From Gamarada debralockiae (taxonomy: Eukaryota > Ascomycota > Leotiomycetes > Helotiales > Hyphodiscaceae), in contig NXFV01001840.1 in NCBI GenBank assembly GCA_002803225.1, positions 1 to 64,000 of the forward strand: a DNA stretch of 64,000 nt, given 5' to 3'. Position 1 is the stretch's first letter. The number at the start of each line of letters is the position of its first letter. The notes beneath the pieces are model-generated. The model saw nothing but the letters and a program-made list of their open reading frames with translations, ran no database searches and was not told where the DNA came from. Shown here one piece after another: positions 22,932 through 33,747 of the stretch. The translations under genes and the position numbers were made by a program.

Positions 22932-23475
22932 TAGCCGGATTACTACTTGTCTCGATTACATGTCCTTGCCTTGAAGTGTACAAATTTCACTTTTGCCGGC
23001 CTTACTCATCGGAGTTATTACAAGGTAAAATCAATTGAATCTAGAATGATTTGAAACTATTCTTAAGGTCCGGTATTACAGTATAGGAAGTGTAACGATA
23101 ATATACAAGAACGGGCAGTAGATCTCTAGTTAGGTGGCAAAAGGATTATTTTCCTAGAGCCAAAGTTTAATCTCATTTGTTATTTCGACATTAGAAAGGG
23201 GGATAGAGCTAGAGGATTCATGGGCATTGAACTGCATATTGAATTCTCTGCATAGCGCTGACACAAGTAGCTAATGCCACTCTGCAGATTCTCCACTTCA
23301 CACTAAATGAATTTTACTCTCAAGTTTGTCGGTATGCCAAATATTTTTCGTGCAACGACTGCTGCGCGATCCACATTTTCTTCCGCTTTTTGATGGCGCT
23401 TTTCGACATTGACGTCCCGTCGGCCAAACGCGTTGGGATTCCATCATCATCCCACGCTGAAAAACTGGAGTCATT
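22932..23475. other. AT-rich interval, no gene
   Basis: No supported frame. AT-rich, possibly mutated repeat sequence between two pseudogenes. Confidence 0.4.
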
Positions 23476-24339
23476 TCAGAACATTTCTTGAGGAGGCGTT
23501 GCCCCAGCGGAGAGTTTCGCAATACGGGCCGCTTCTGCAGCTTGATTTACGTCTGCCTTTTCACGTTGTAATATTTGTTGATGTTGCAGAGCTTGTTCAT
23601 TGAATGATCCATTGCTTGTGATTTTGAAGACGTATCCTTGCTGGTATAACCATCGAGCAATGCTGGCAATGTTGCGGGCATCGTCAATCCCGCTGTGATG
23701 CGTCCCGACCAGTTCTTGCCCAATCACGTTCAGCATGCGCACCATGGAATCGGCTTTCTTCCCCGTAAACGATTTGAATGCGTGTTTGATATTGCACCAG
23801 TTTTTGAATAATGCCAGGCGATCAATGCAGTAAAAGGATTGTTCTGCGGGAAGCATGGCCCTGAAGTCCCAATCCCCAGATGTGATTGCGAGCGTATTCG
23901 ATTCGGTCGCGCCATAACGATCCAGAAACGTCAGCAAGTTTTGTCATGCTTCTGGGAACGCAGGGCTTTCATCAAAAACTCGCTGCGGAATGCCTTTGTG
24001 ATTCCTCCAGTTTGCATTGCGCTGCGGTCGAACAAAAGTGTGGAACTCGTCAACGACGTCCAACGACGGCGTCGCTGTAGATAGCAAGACGAGCGGGAAT
24101 TCAGTCACCTCGTGCGTGCCGTCGGACTCATTAATAGACGCCTCGAAATCGACAATACATAGGAACGCGTAGCGCTGCTCACGTACATCCGGCGTGAGCT
24201 TCGTCAAGTCATGCCGGTTGCTAGTGATGTGCTCGTTCGTAGGTGGGGTGGCGGAATGGGCACGCCGTACTGAAAAGTGTGAAAACTGTTCATCTTTGGA
24301 TCGACCCCTCGCAGTATCTCTCTTCTCTCTTACGATCAC
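23476..24339 (-). pseudogene. ERI-1-like DEDDh 3'-5' exonuclease with in-frame stop
   Basis: The frame reads as one RNase T-like exonuclease of the ERI-1/Snipper type except for a TGA at 23944-23946. Active-site blocks are present: Exo I FLCIVDFEAS (D and E), EFPLVLLS and FHTFVRPQRNANW on one side, and Exo II SGDWDFRAMLP plus Exo III HHSGIDDARNIASIARWLYQ (H and D) on the other. The stop lies between FDESPAFPEA and LLTFLDRYGATESN, where the family continues without a gap. The C-terminal tail is Gln/Ala-rich. No in-frame ATG is present at the N-terminus, so the start lies in an unseen exon or has been lost. Such nucleases trim small RNAs or rRNA. A sequencing error at one base would make this intact. 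Confidence 0.7.
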
Positions 24340-24801
24340 ACAAAGTGAAAGATATATGATATGTGCTAGTAAATGGAAGTCTCTGGCACCGACGATATCC
24401 GAGATGAGTCACGAAGCCTTGTACGTGGCCATCTAACAGGTACGATTATTATAGCGAGTATTATTTATTAAAAGTAAATATTCTTTAAGAGTTTACTTTA
24501 AAAGTAATTAATTTATATTTATATTTTTATAAATTAATATATTAGTAGCTAGAGGGTAGTAGCCCTATTTTGGGGTTAAAATTCCGCCCTTCTTTATAGA
24601 TAGCGTCTCTTTGAAGGGTTTGTATTTAGCTCCTTAATTTCTTAAGGGGACTTATTTCAGGTCCCCTTAACGCTTATTTCATCCTCTTTTAGTCACATTA
24701 CAGCGGAGCAAGGGTCCATGGCGGGCCCGAGGATCTGCGTAGGTGGGGTACTTCCTGGTTTCGCTCCGCTGGTACGATGCCGCTCTCTGCATCTATTTGC
24801 A

Positions 24802-24872
24802 TCGATCTCGAATGGAATACCTCAGAAACTTGAGGTTTGAACCTCTGTTTTTTGAGGGGTTCCTTTTTGCAC
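24802..24872 (+). repeat. diverged copy of HET-remnant 3' segment with palindrome
   Basis: About 71 bp align with 22860-22931. Both contain a short perfect palindrome at the same place: GAGGTACATACCTC (22890-22903) and GAGGTTTGAACCTC (24832-24845). Both continue into GAGGGGTT and a T-run. Confidence 0.6.
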
Positions 24873-25073
24873 AAGAATTTACCCACACATCCCTCACCCA
24901 CCCACCCTCCAAGAACAATTAAAAACAAGAAAATTCACACTATACCAGTAACAATGAAATCCATAAGACCTTATACATTGATACTTATTTAGAAGCCTTG
25001 ATATAAATAATTCGATATTAAAATGTCGACATAAGACCTGAGCAATCACTGCTCTAACTTGAGCTCCCTGAGT

Positions 25074-25133
25074 TGAGCCCTGAACCAAGCCCTAAACTGA
25101 GCCCTAAACTGAGCCCTAAACTGAGCCCTAAAC
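25074..25133. repeat. 12-bp tandem repeat TGAGCCCTAAAC
   Basis: Five head-to-tail 12-bp units, the last three identical and the first two each differing slightly. Each contains CCCTAA(A), a telomere-like hexamer. Confidence 0.9.
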
Positions 25134-26242
25134 AGCACTACAAATCCTTGAGTCCGTTAACGTCTAGGCGTTCTATCAATCATACAAGACGAGATACAGC
25201 CTTCCTAACAACAAAGTTTCACTAAGCAAAGGGAATACAGTATCCGGTGCTACTTTAGACAAGGTATCGTGCAAGATCAGGCAATATCGGCATGAATTCG
25301 CAGCTATATCAAGGGATGTGACGGGCAGAACAACTAGTGTGCTTCCTGGCATCGTGGGATCCATGCAAATATGAAATTGCATGATATTAGCACCTTGGGG
25401 AACCTTGAGAACAATCTTTCTAATGAAAGCAAGGCCGGACAAAGCGGCAGCAGTGCATTAACCGAGGGGTTGCTAGGTGTCTTCTGTGCCTGCTAGCCAT
25501 CGTGAGATTCATGCAGTAGCGGTCACTGCCATGCTAAAGATCCCTCTCTCGGTGCTACCTCGAGTCTGCCTCACACGCACTGATTGACAGAATGCTCAGA
25601 GGGGATCAGCCTAGCCTCGTCGTATAAATCTCAAGGTATTCAGAAAATACACGAGTCATTGCATATCGAAACCCCTCTAATCAATGCAATTTTGCCGCCG
25701 AGATAATTCCGCCATTTGCATAAATTTCCCAGCTAGTCACGCACTGAGGATCTGCGACACATTTTTGAGCGGGTGGGGCTAGAGAAGGAGGTGAGGTGGC
25801 GTAAGCAGCTGTTTGCCTGGGTCGTTACAAAAGAATATCGAGATCCTGATATGGATGGTTAGGAAGACTTAATGTCTGGAAGAGAAGAATTAAAGGAGTA
25901 GAGGGATTGGTATATCAATTGGTTTTGCCGTGGTATGGGAGTGATTTATTTGATTTTGGAGTTTTGATGCCTTGGGAGAGTGAGTGGGGAAATCAGGGAG
26001 GATAGCCCTGCTTGCAAAGAGGGTACTATTTATAGAGCTTCGAGTAACTTTTAGATATAATAATTCTCAGCGTAACAGCGCCTTGACCGAGAAACATACA
26101 TGCGCAATAAATCCGGTAAATTTAACGGTGAAAGCTTTGAAATACAAATGAAAAGGTGAACACAATACATGTAAAGAAAAGGTCCAAATAATCGCCCATA
26201 TCTAAGACTGCCACTGTGCAGCTTCCAGCTGACCAAATGGTG

Positions 26243-28566
26243 TTATGGAAGTGAGCACTTGCGCGACGTCATCCTGGCTCTCTGGGTTCCAAGCAAGACT
26301 TCCCTCATCAGTAGGCTCACGATTGGAGGTGCTGCCAGTTGCGATGTTTCTAGCATTTGCTTCCGCAACGTCACTGCTTTCAGCAGTTTGAACATGCGTT
26401 TCGGCAGAAACATCATGGGAAGTTGGCGGCATTGGTGAAATGAGGGAGATAAGGGGATTAGCATGATGGTCCGGATATGTATTTCTTCATGGGCCCTGCG
26501 TCTTTGGATCTCCGCATTCCACTCCTCGACGGATGCTTTTTTGCCTCCATCATACGTTTTATCCCAAGCAAGCTGTCGCTTCAATTCAGTTGTATCTGAA
26601 TACGGATGTACGCGCGGGAGGGATTCCTCGTTAGAGCCATTGTTGTCCTCTTGGCTAGTAGAGTCTGTTGGTGATGTGAGAGCTAAACGTGTCAGGAAGA
26701 GCTTGTCAACTCTGATTCGTCGGATTTAGACTCACACGTAGTTCTCTTGCTCCTTTTATTTACGGCATTCTTAATACTGTCCCCGAATTTTGCGTACCAT
26801 GGTATACGGCCCATGCCCATGCAACACGACTCTTCCTCGCTCCCGTCTGCCTGTAGGTCAAAAAAGGAGCCCGCATAATTCTGATAGATATTGTTATCCA
26901 GTATAAAGTCAATTCCTAGAACAATTGGTAAACGGCATGTCGGTAAGATGTCGAAGACTGTTGGCACGAGCTTGCCATCAGGCAGAGAAATATGAGTGTA
27001 CACTTGTCCAATTGTAGCCTCTTCCGGCCCCGTTGGAAAAGTAATCCAGCCAAGATTCTCAGGTTTTGATCTGATCTCAAACCTTTGCTGAAAAGCCCAA
27101 TCAGCACTCATAACATTCCGGCGAGAGCCAGTATCTGCAAGTGCCGCAAATGGTACCTCATTTTCCATCGTTGCCTTGAATCGTCGGTGGGTCTCTCCAA
27201 CTCGATAGAAAGACCACAAGTTTCTCGCCACGAAAAGACAGCGGACAAATCGGTGGATATATTTCTCCATTGTCTGTGTCGCTTCCAAGAACTGATTACC
27301 CAGGAGAAGGTCGAAGGAGAAATGCTTGACCACGCGTGCAAGCACCATCACTGTCTGACCAGGAGTGTCTGAGCAGGCAATAGGTATATTGACCTTTCCT
27401 AATGAGAACATTCGCCTCTGATTACCTAGAGTGAACCACATTGGGTCTGGAATCACCTGCTCCCCCATCTCACGACATCGTTTTTCTGAAATTATCGTCT
27501 CTTCTGAACCAGTGTCGCCAATTCCAGAGGTTAGTTGACCTTTGACAAAGACTCGAAGGCCACGCGCAGGTGTGTATAATTCTTCGTCCACAAATACGCC
27601 TCTCTGACTGTCGAAAATACGTTTCATTAGAGTATGGTCTTGGCAACGACAGGAAAGGCCTTTGTTTGTACAACGAAAGCAGATACGGTAGCCATCCATA
27701 GGACAGGTACTACAATAGTAGTAACCAGCTACAATCTCACCACCACAACTGTCACAGGATATCAAAGAAGCAGTTGGCTCATTATTTTCATCGATGAGTC
27801 CTCTCCCAAAACAATCTTCCTTCAAGGTTTCGACGTCGTTCTCGGCTAGTTGGATTTCCTCAACCAATTTAGCCTCTTTAATTTGGCAGTTGTCTAGCCA
27901 TATCTGGTCTTCTGAATTCAAAGACAATCCGAATTGCCGACGTGAGTCCCTTTCTTGTTCTAGTAACTCCTTGTCGTTGATGAGGTCGAGTAGTCTTTCT
28001 CTCAAGAGATCCAGATCCCCTAATCTCGAAAGAAATGAATTCATCAGCGGATGAGGATACGCCATCTCTTTCAGATTGTTCAGAGAACTTGGTGGCTCTT
28101 GGGAAATGTTCTCATTTAGCTGGTTGTAATACACTTCATCCTCCATGCGCAGAAGCCTAAATTCCTGCTCATTTAGTTGCTCTTCAAGTTGGTTGTGATC
28201 GTCACACAAAAGGTTGTATTCATCGCTAACATTTTGGCAATCCTGCCACAATTCTGGGATAGTCGTGCCGTCCGGGACCACAGAACCGGGCTCAAGAAGT
28301 TGTAATCTGATCCTTTTCAAGAGCAGATCATCAGCCATAGACTTTGCTGTTCCCTTCTTCCTTAGCCTAGCCCTTACTTCTTGTATTTGGTGGCGCAGGC
28401 TCCATATGTCGGCCCTTAACTTTTTGCATTGTTGCCATGTTCTGTGTCCTTGCGGCCCTTCTTCTTCTACTTGAGCGGATACATAGGGTGTCGTTGGATG
28501 TGTCGTGGGCTCTGGCGCGGCAGATGTCAAGGCCCGGTTACCCAAAGTCGAGGACATGTCAGGCAT
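26243..28566 (-). CDS. coiled-coil, ZZ-like zinc finger, double retropepsin-like protein
   Basis: Exons 28566-26736 and 26682-26243 (GTGAGT...TTTAG, 53 bp) give about 756 aa; the start is the first ATG, at 28566. Residues about 40-265 are two coiled-coil blocks with CQNVSDEYNLLCDDHNQLEE and FLSRLGDLDLLRERLLDLIN, shared with the four coiled-coil genes further right. A Cys/His cluster (CDSCGGEIVAGYYYCSTCPM, then CFRCTNKGLSCRCQDH) follows, resembling a ZZ finger. Next come two retropepsin-like halves: GIGDTGSEETIIS with later FDLLLGNQFL, and ALADTGSRRNVMS with later LPIVLGIDFIL. Each has the catalytic DTGS and the hydrophobic-Gly strand, so one chain could form a complete two-Asp active site. 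The 3' end is uncertain: another frame (26432-26202) looks more natural than the one annotated, so a frameshift near 26430 is possible. Confidence 0.7.
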
Positions 28567-29290
28567 CACGTTGCGTGTCAAAACCCCATCGTAAAGTGGG
28601 TGTGGTAAAATGGGCTCATTTATTTGAACCTCTGAGTCGCTGCCGCTTCGATGGTGCTCACGTCCCGCTCATTCGTACTAGGATACTCTCGAGATTGAAT
28701 GTCCGAACATTTCAAGCTCGCACTCTTGTGCCCCGTCTCCAAACTGTTACTTTCTTGTTGAATGCTGTTTATTCGTGCAATTATTGAAGGCGTTTGCGAG
28801 GCTCCGCCCCCAAAGCTGCCCGCTATGGAACGAGAGTCCTTGGAGGGTAGTATCGAGAGTGCCGAGAAAAAAGTAAAGGTCCCCGCTACCCGCGGTACTT
28901 GGCTCTGCTATTGCTGTACTTGTTTAGGATCAGGTAAGTTCTGAGAGGTGGATGGTACGTGGGGCGGATACCGGAATTGGCGGGGTATATGCTGGCGGAG
29001 GCTCTATGCGATGCACTGCAGACGATGGACTGGCAAGTAGACTTGGATTGCTCCAACTGTGCTGCCTGGTTGTAATGTATCTATTGACGAGAGCTTGGGC
29101 AAAATTTGGCCAGAGAACTAAAGAGCGATGGAGGAGTTCTTTTCGGTGCACGGTGCCTGTCGGCTTCCGCTGGTGGCTTTTCTTGTGATTGGTTGCGCTC
29201 CGCCCTCTCTGTCACGCGTTTGACGACCACGTGCATACTATATTAAAATCGCAACACAGCGAAGATCCTCAGCCGTAAAAAGAGAACAAG
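28567..29290. other. divergent interval with possible small zinc-binding exon
   Basis: This separates two divergent genes. At 28825-28935 (+) there is a short open reading MERESLEGSIESAEKK followed by GTWLCYCCTCLGSG, ending at a GTAAGTTC donor. That recalls the start of fungal proteins with a GxWxCCxC zinc ribbon, but I found no second exon. The rest shows nothing supported. Confidence 0.3.
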
Positions 29291-30370
29291 ATGAATGATC
29301 CCGCAAGAAATGGTGGATCTCGCAGGGAACGTCGTCGACTGGAAGGCTTTCCGAGCCTCGCGCACTTCATCAGCGAAGACGACGATGCTGCGATATTCCC
29401 GTGTTTTTGGCGAACTTGGCGCCCGCAATTTGCTTTATCTTCAAAGTAACTTGAATGAATTAGATATCCAACTCAAAAGTCTCGACGACGAAGATGCGAA
29501 GAACAGTCCCGGAAATCCAGGACTTCGGATTTCGGCCCGTGAATATCGGAGCTTGAAAGCTGCTGCACATCGTGAGAAAGACTTTGAAATAATCGACCCT
29601 CAAGCAGCACCGTACCGTGAATCCTCTGGCCTGGGAAGGAGAGATCATGATAGCAATTATTTCAGCGATCGAGTGGAGCTGCACAACAAGATAAAGTATG
29701 CAATGAGAGAGTACCGTACGTGGACAAATATCAGGCCTTCCCGACCGCCACACTAATGGACATTCAGGAGAAGCCTTGATTCAGGAGCAGCAAGTCAGAA
29801 GCTTTAAACCTCCTCCCGAACGCTCGCTATCGAATTTCAAGCGGTATTTTGCTCGCAAAGATGGAAACGTATTGTTGGGTGACGACGAAGACCTTCTAGA
29901 CAAGCCAAGAGATTTAGTCGCACTAAGTCCCTCGGAAGACGACCGCCTCAACAACTTCCTCCGATATACATGCGGATATTGTTTCCGGGTAAGCGCCACC
30001 AGACCTCAGATTTCAGCCCAGTACATCACTAACACGCTTCTAGGATCGAAAACGCAAGCCGCTATCAGACATCGACATTTTCTATTACTCGGAGCGAGCT
30101 GTGCAACTAACTGGATATACCATAGCAACTATTCTGAGTGGAATTCTACTCGTAGGTGCCATGGCCTGTCTGTCACTTGTGTATAATCGCTCGTGGCGAT
30201 TGAGATTGGGGATGGTGGCCCTATTCACATCTTTATTTGCTATTGTGGTTGGTCTTCTTACGAGTGCCAAGAGATCTGAAGTTTTTAGCTCGACGGCTGC
30301 GTATGCAGCGGTATTGGTGGTGTATGTCAGTGGAAGTCTAGGACCTCCGAATGGATCTGCCGGAATGTAG
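29291..30370 (+). CDS. DUF6594 membrane protein, N-terminal frameshift
   Basis: Exons 29291-29715, 29768-29988 and 30044-30370 with GTACGT and GTAAGC donors. The protein begins MNDPARNGGSRRERRRLEGF, then FPSLAHFISEDDDAAIF. At the C-run 29398-29400 one extra base shifts the frame, and the family sequence resumes as VFGELGARNLLYLQSNLNEL. Dropping one base restores a continuous DUF6594 protein. Later blocks are ALIQEQQVRSFKPPPERS, DRLNNFLRYTCGYCFR and a C-terminal membrane region with three helices (YTIATILSGILLVGAMACLS; LGMVALFTSLFAIVVGLLTS; STAAYAAVLVVYVSGSL). That ending is diagnostic of this fungal family. Function unknown. It could be a young pseudogene or a single-base sequence error. Confidence 0.7.
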
Positions 30371-31171
30371 ATCAAAATTAAGAATCTACTTTGGTTTACT
30401 TTGGGCTCAACTCTGTTTTACAAGAAGCTTTAGGAAATCAACATTTGGGTTCTAACTTGAGAGCTTTGGAAGATAATTGAACAAATTGAGTGAAGAGAAA
30501 CCATGTTCTTCATCCCTGCTGAAACTTCGACAGCATGCCCCAACCTGTCTATAATATACATCAGATTGTAGAGATATTGATTAATAGAATAGGACATACC
30601 CGGTCAATAGTAATAATGTAACGATTCGGCTGGCTCATTCTAGCTCCTAGACCAAGCTTGTCGTCGGGGGTTATGTCTGAGGCTTTGTCGGTGGATATCA
30701 CTGGATCTTATATAGGAATATAAGTCGTTACTAGTAAAGGAATACTGATGTATTGAAATACTATTTGATTGGAGCACAAAGCTCCTATCTGATGGGTGGA
30801 GACCCAGACTTATATAGAACTTTCGTAGCCCTGGAGTCTTCTAGATCCAAGAGGTCCCTCATGGATCCCAGAGACCCTTTTCGGTCCTAACTACGTCACC
30901 CGGAATCTCGTGATATTCACTGATGTACCTTCAACCCGTGGTAGCCCCTTGTGTGACCAATGAGATATACAAGAAATGCCTCTCCAGGGGCTCTTCTACG
31001 ACCAGATCGGTCATTGACCTAGAGTTTCCCGGTCACGTGTTATATTCGTAACACACCGCTCGACAGAGACAGGATAAACGGCGTTGAATTGAGAGAAGCT
31101 AAATGTGTAGAAATAGTAGGATCGGGCCTTCGGCCCAATGCATTGCTTTGAACGATTTATAGCCAGAGGGC
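30371..31171. other. no gene seen
   Basis: AT-rich sequence after the DUF6594 gene. Its right edge may hold the mutated N-terminus of the following HET remnant. Confidence 0.4.
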
Positions 31172-32129
31172 GTGAGAGATAGCGTAACTGTCGAACTCGC
31201 CCGGGCGCCCCTGGGGAGGAACTTAAAGGGTTCGCTCTTCTCGATCGTTACAATCTGCATCAACCAGGACGATATCGACGAGCGAAATGCGCAGGTCATG
31301 AGGATAAGAGAAATCTATAGCCAGTCATTCTGTGACGATATGGCTCGGAGAAGATGGGATGAGTAACATGGATCTGAATTCTTAGGTCGAGAGTTCGTTT
31401 GATAACCTTCGCCGTTGCGGCACAATTCTTGAGGCCCACGGCAGACGAACACTGGAAGCAGCCTTGGGAATCGACGTGAGAGCATGGGAATCCGATTATA
31501 ACTATGACGAATGGCTAATTTCCTGAATTATCCACAGGCGAGTCTAGTACGGATTCTGACCGAGTTGACGGAGTGCCAGAGCAACAAGATTGCGAAAATG
31601 TGGGGGTCCAAATTCCTCCTTATCATCTAAGTCAGCCTACTACTCGTTGTCAAAATATAAGACTTCGTTTGAGAAGGGGAAGTCCTCCAGCTAGCCCGAC
31701 CGCTTCGACGCTCCACTAGGGCGTTTCAAGCGTGTCCCTTTAGACAGTCCTAATACTCGCCGATATCTTTTGCACCAAGGTCTTACACAGTGGCACCTTG
31801 AGTTCCCACATGGCGAACGAAATTTCGCCGTGTCTACATCCTTCTGAACTCTATTGGGCAGTGGCAGAGGTTGGGGGTCTTGTCTAATAGGGAAGACGGG
31901 CTAAAGGGCACAATATTGGACGACTTGTGCCACTTGGCAGGATCTGCACAGTCTACTCTCCCCAACGACAAGGTATTCGGATTGCTCGGCCTGTTGCCTC
32001 AAGCTATATCTAGCAAGATCACGATTGATTACAAGCGGGACAAGACAGAACTTTCGTCTGAATTCACTGCGGCAGTTTCCATTGCAAATGAGAATAGTGG
32101 AAACTTGGAGAGAGCAGGGGACGTAAAAA
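31172..32129 (+). pseudogene. HET-domain gene remnant, 5' part
   Basis: 31172-31366 encodes SIVTICINQDDIDERNAQVM and RIREIYSQS, the HET block that normally reads W-x-D-A-I-C-I-N-Q. The frame then breaks. 31871-32129 carries LPNDKVFGLLGLLPQAISSK and ITIDYKRDKTELSSEFTAAV, the later HET-family block. Between them are stops and frame changes. The matching C-terminal part of a HET protein appears only after the SET-domain segment, at about 32860-33250. Confidence 0.7.
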
Positions 32130-32821
32130 TGCCGAGTACGACAGGCAATTCCATCTATGCCTTGCAGGATGTGCCAGGGAAAGGCCTCGTTGCAATGGAA
32201 AAGATCTCTAAGGGCATGCGAATTCTTTCTGAAGAGGCTGTCATTACAGTTAATGAACCGATCAGCGGCGAGCGGCTACGAACATCTATCTGCCAGCAAG
32301 TCAAAGCCCTCAGCGAACACCAACGGCGAGCCTTCTTATCTATGCAGAATACCCACCTATTTAAGAATGCCGCTGAGCAGTATCTCGGGATCGTTCGAAT
32401 AAACTTCTTACCTGCTGAAGCCGTCGGAGATAAAGGGGCAATCTTCCTAGAAGCATGCCGCATCAACCACGCCTGCGATAACAACGCACAGAAGAACTGG
32501 AACGAGAAGATCAAACGATACATAGTGTATGCTTTGAGAAACATTAACAAAGGCGAAGAGATCACAATAACCTACCTAGGCCCTCTCAAGAACCGCAAAG
32601 TCCGGCAGAAGACTCTTCAAGAAAAGTTCAGCTTTACATATTTGTGCCGTCTCTGCTCCTTGCCGCCAGAGCAGAGCCAGGAAAGGGACAGGAGATTGGA
32701 GGAGATTCACCGCTTAGACGGTGTCATCGACCAACTCGGCACGGAAGGGATTTTGGTATCCCCACTCCGGACCCTCCTCTACTTCGATCAACAGGTATGC
32801 CTCTATAACGAGCAAGGATGA
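32130..32821 (+). CDS. SET-domain protein, probably truncated
   Basis: An ATG at 32130 starts MPSTTGNSIYALQDVPGKGL. This is a SMYD-like SET protein: GKGLVAMEKISKGMRILSEE is the N-terminal SET motif, EACRINHACDNNAQKNWNEK contains the NHxC pattern, KGEEITITYLG the GEE-x(n)-Y pattern, and TYLCRLCSLP the post-SET cysteines. Such proteins methylate lysines in other family members; activity here is not shown. It is open in the same frame as the HET piece in front, giving an apparent 316-aa fusion that I think is accidental. It ends abruptly at QVCLYNEQG, while relatives continue for another 100 residues or so, so this is likely a truncated copy. Confidence 0.55.
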
Positions 32822-32859
32822 GAGGACGTTGGGGCGATATGCGAATGTGGGAACCATTC

Positions 32860-33250
32860 TAGAACGGCGAAGGCAAGTTCCACTGGGAATAATTCAATGG
32901 CATTTTACTGGGGCGCCAACCCTGATGATCCTCGACTAGGAGATCCATACCTATGTTGGCAAAAATGTGTAGCAATGTTCACGGGGCGATCACTTACGTA
33001 TACCTCTGATACTCTGCCCGCGGTAGCCGGCATAGCTGATGTGGTTCAACGCTCAAGGTATCTCCCCGGCGTCTGGGAAGGTAACCTTCTAGAGGATTGC
33101 AGTGGAAAGCTTCTTAGCTTGATGAAAATGATTCGGAGTATCTCGCGAAAAATCTTACCGTCTCGCAGTATCAAGCTCCTACATTTTCATGGGCGTCGAT
33201 AAACCTCAGTGTCTACTACAATTACAGATTCCCCCCCCCTTCCCTCTCCT
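32860..33250 (+). pseudogene. HET-domain gene remnant, 3' part
   Basis: The frame carries ANPDDPRLGDPYLCWQKCVA, MFTGRSLTYTSDTLPAVAGI and ADVVQRSRYLPGVWEGN, the typical region after the HET domain (W...Y..R.LT..SD.LPA..G.A). After a frame change it gives QYQAPTFSWASINLSVYY, the usual PSWSWAS block. It presumably belonged to the same gene as 31172-32129. Confidence 0.65.
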
Positions 33251-33747
33251 TCCAAGAGTGAAGGTATGATTTTTGAGACATCAGTGCTAAAGGCTCACTG
33301 CGATATTAAGGGCCTTAACCCTCTTGGACAAGTTTCTGCCGGCTTCATTTTGCTGGAAGGCCCCCTTTTCCGGCAGAAGATGCATTATGAGGAAGGCATG
33401 ACTTGTTGAATTTCCGTGCTGCGTTGCGGTTGATGAATGGACTTCCAAACTGTGACGGTATCCGGACTGTCGAGGAATGAGGCGAATCCATCTCCCATCG
33501 TCGTCAAAGCGGGTCCGAGCTGTGTTCGAAGAGCGAAGGCGATGCAGGTCAACTTCGTAAGGCTTGCGATGAGCACAGAGATCATGATGACTAGGCTCTA
33601 TTGCAATTCGCAATAACGGCCAAGATCAGTCTCCTGACTCAGACAATAATCGATCGGCCACTCTTCGGATGTAATGATCTGCATATGAAGCATTGATGGA
33701 TCCCAGAGTCCAGGAACTTGCATTAGCGGCAATCTCTTGTAAGCGCA
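33251..33747. other. no gene seen
   Basis: A C-rich tract near 33231-33245 marks the left edge. Frames on both strands lack recognisable content. Confidence 0.4.

Larger units (their letters stand above)
24340..26201. other. long gene-free, partly AT-rich interval
   Basis: 24440-24700 is strongly AT-rich and may be degraded repeat DNA. 24802-24872 is a diverged copy of the end of the HET remnant at 22860-22931. A 12-bp tandem repeat lies at 25074-25133. The minus-strand frame 25176-25442 matches no family I know. Confidence 0.5.

Noticed and set aside
25074..25133. Interstitial telomere
   Set aside because: The unit is a 12-mer with only one CCCTAA per repeat, not a run of TTAGGG.
31871..32821. 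Apparent 316-aa HET-SET fusion protein
   Set aside because: The HET piece lacks its own start, and the SET gene has its own ATG at 32130; sharing a frame looks accidental.
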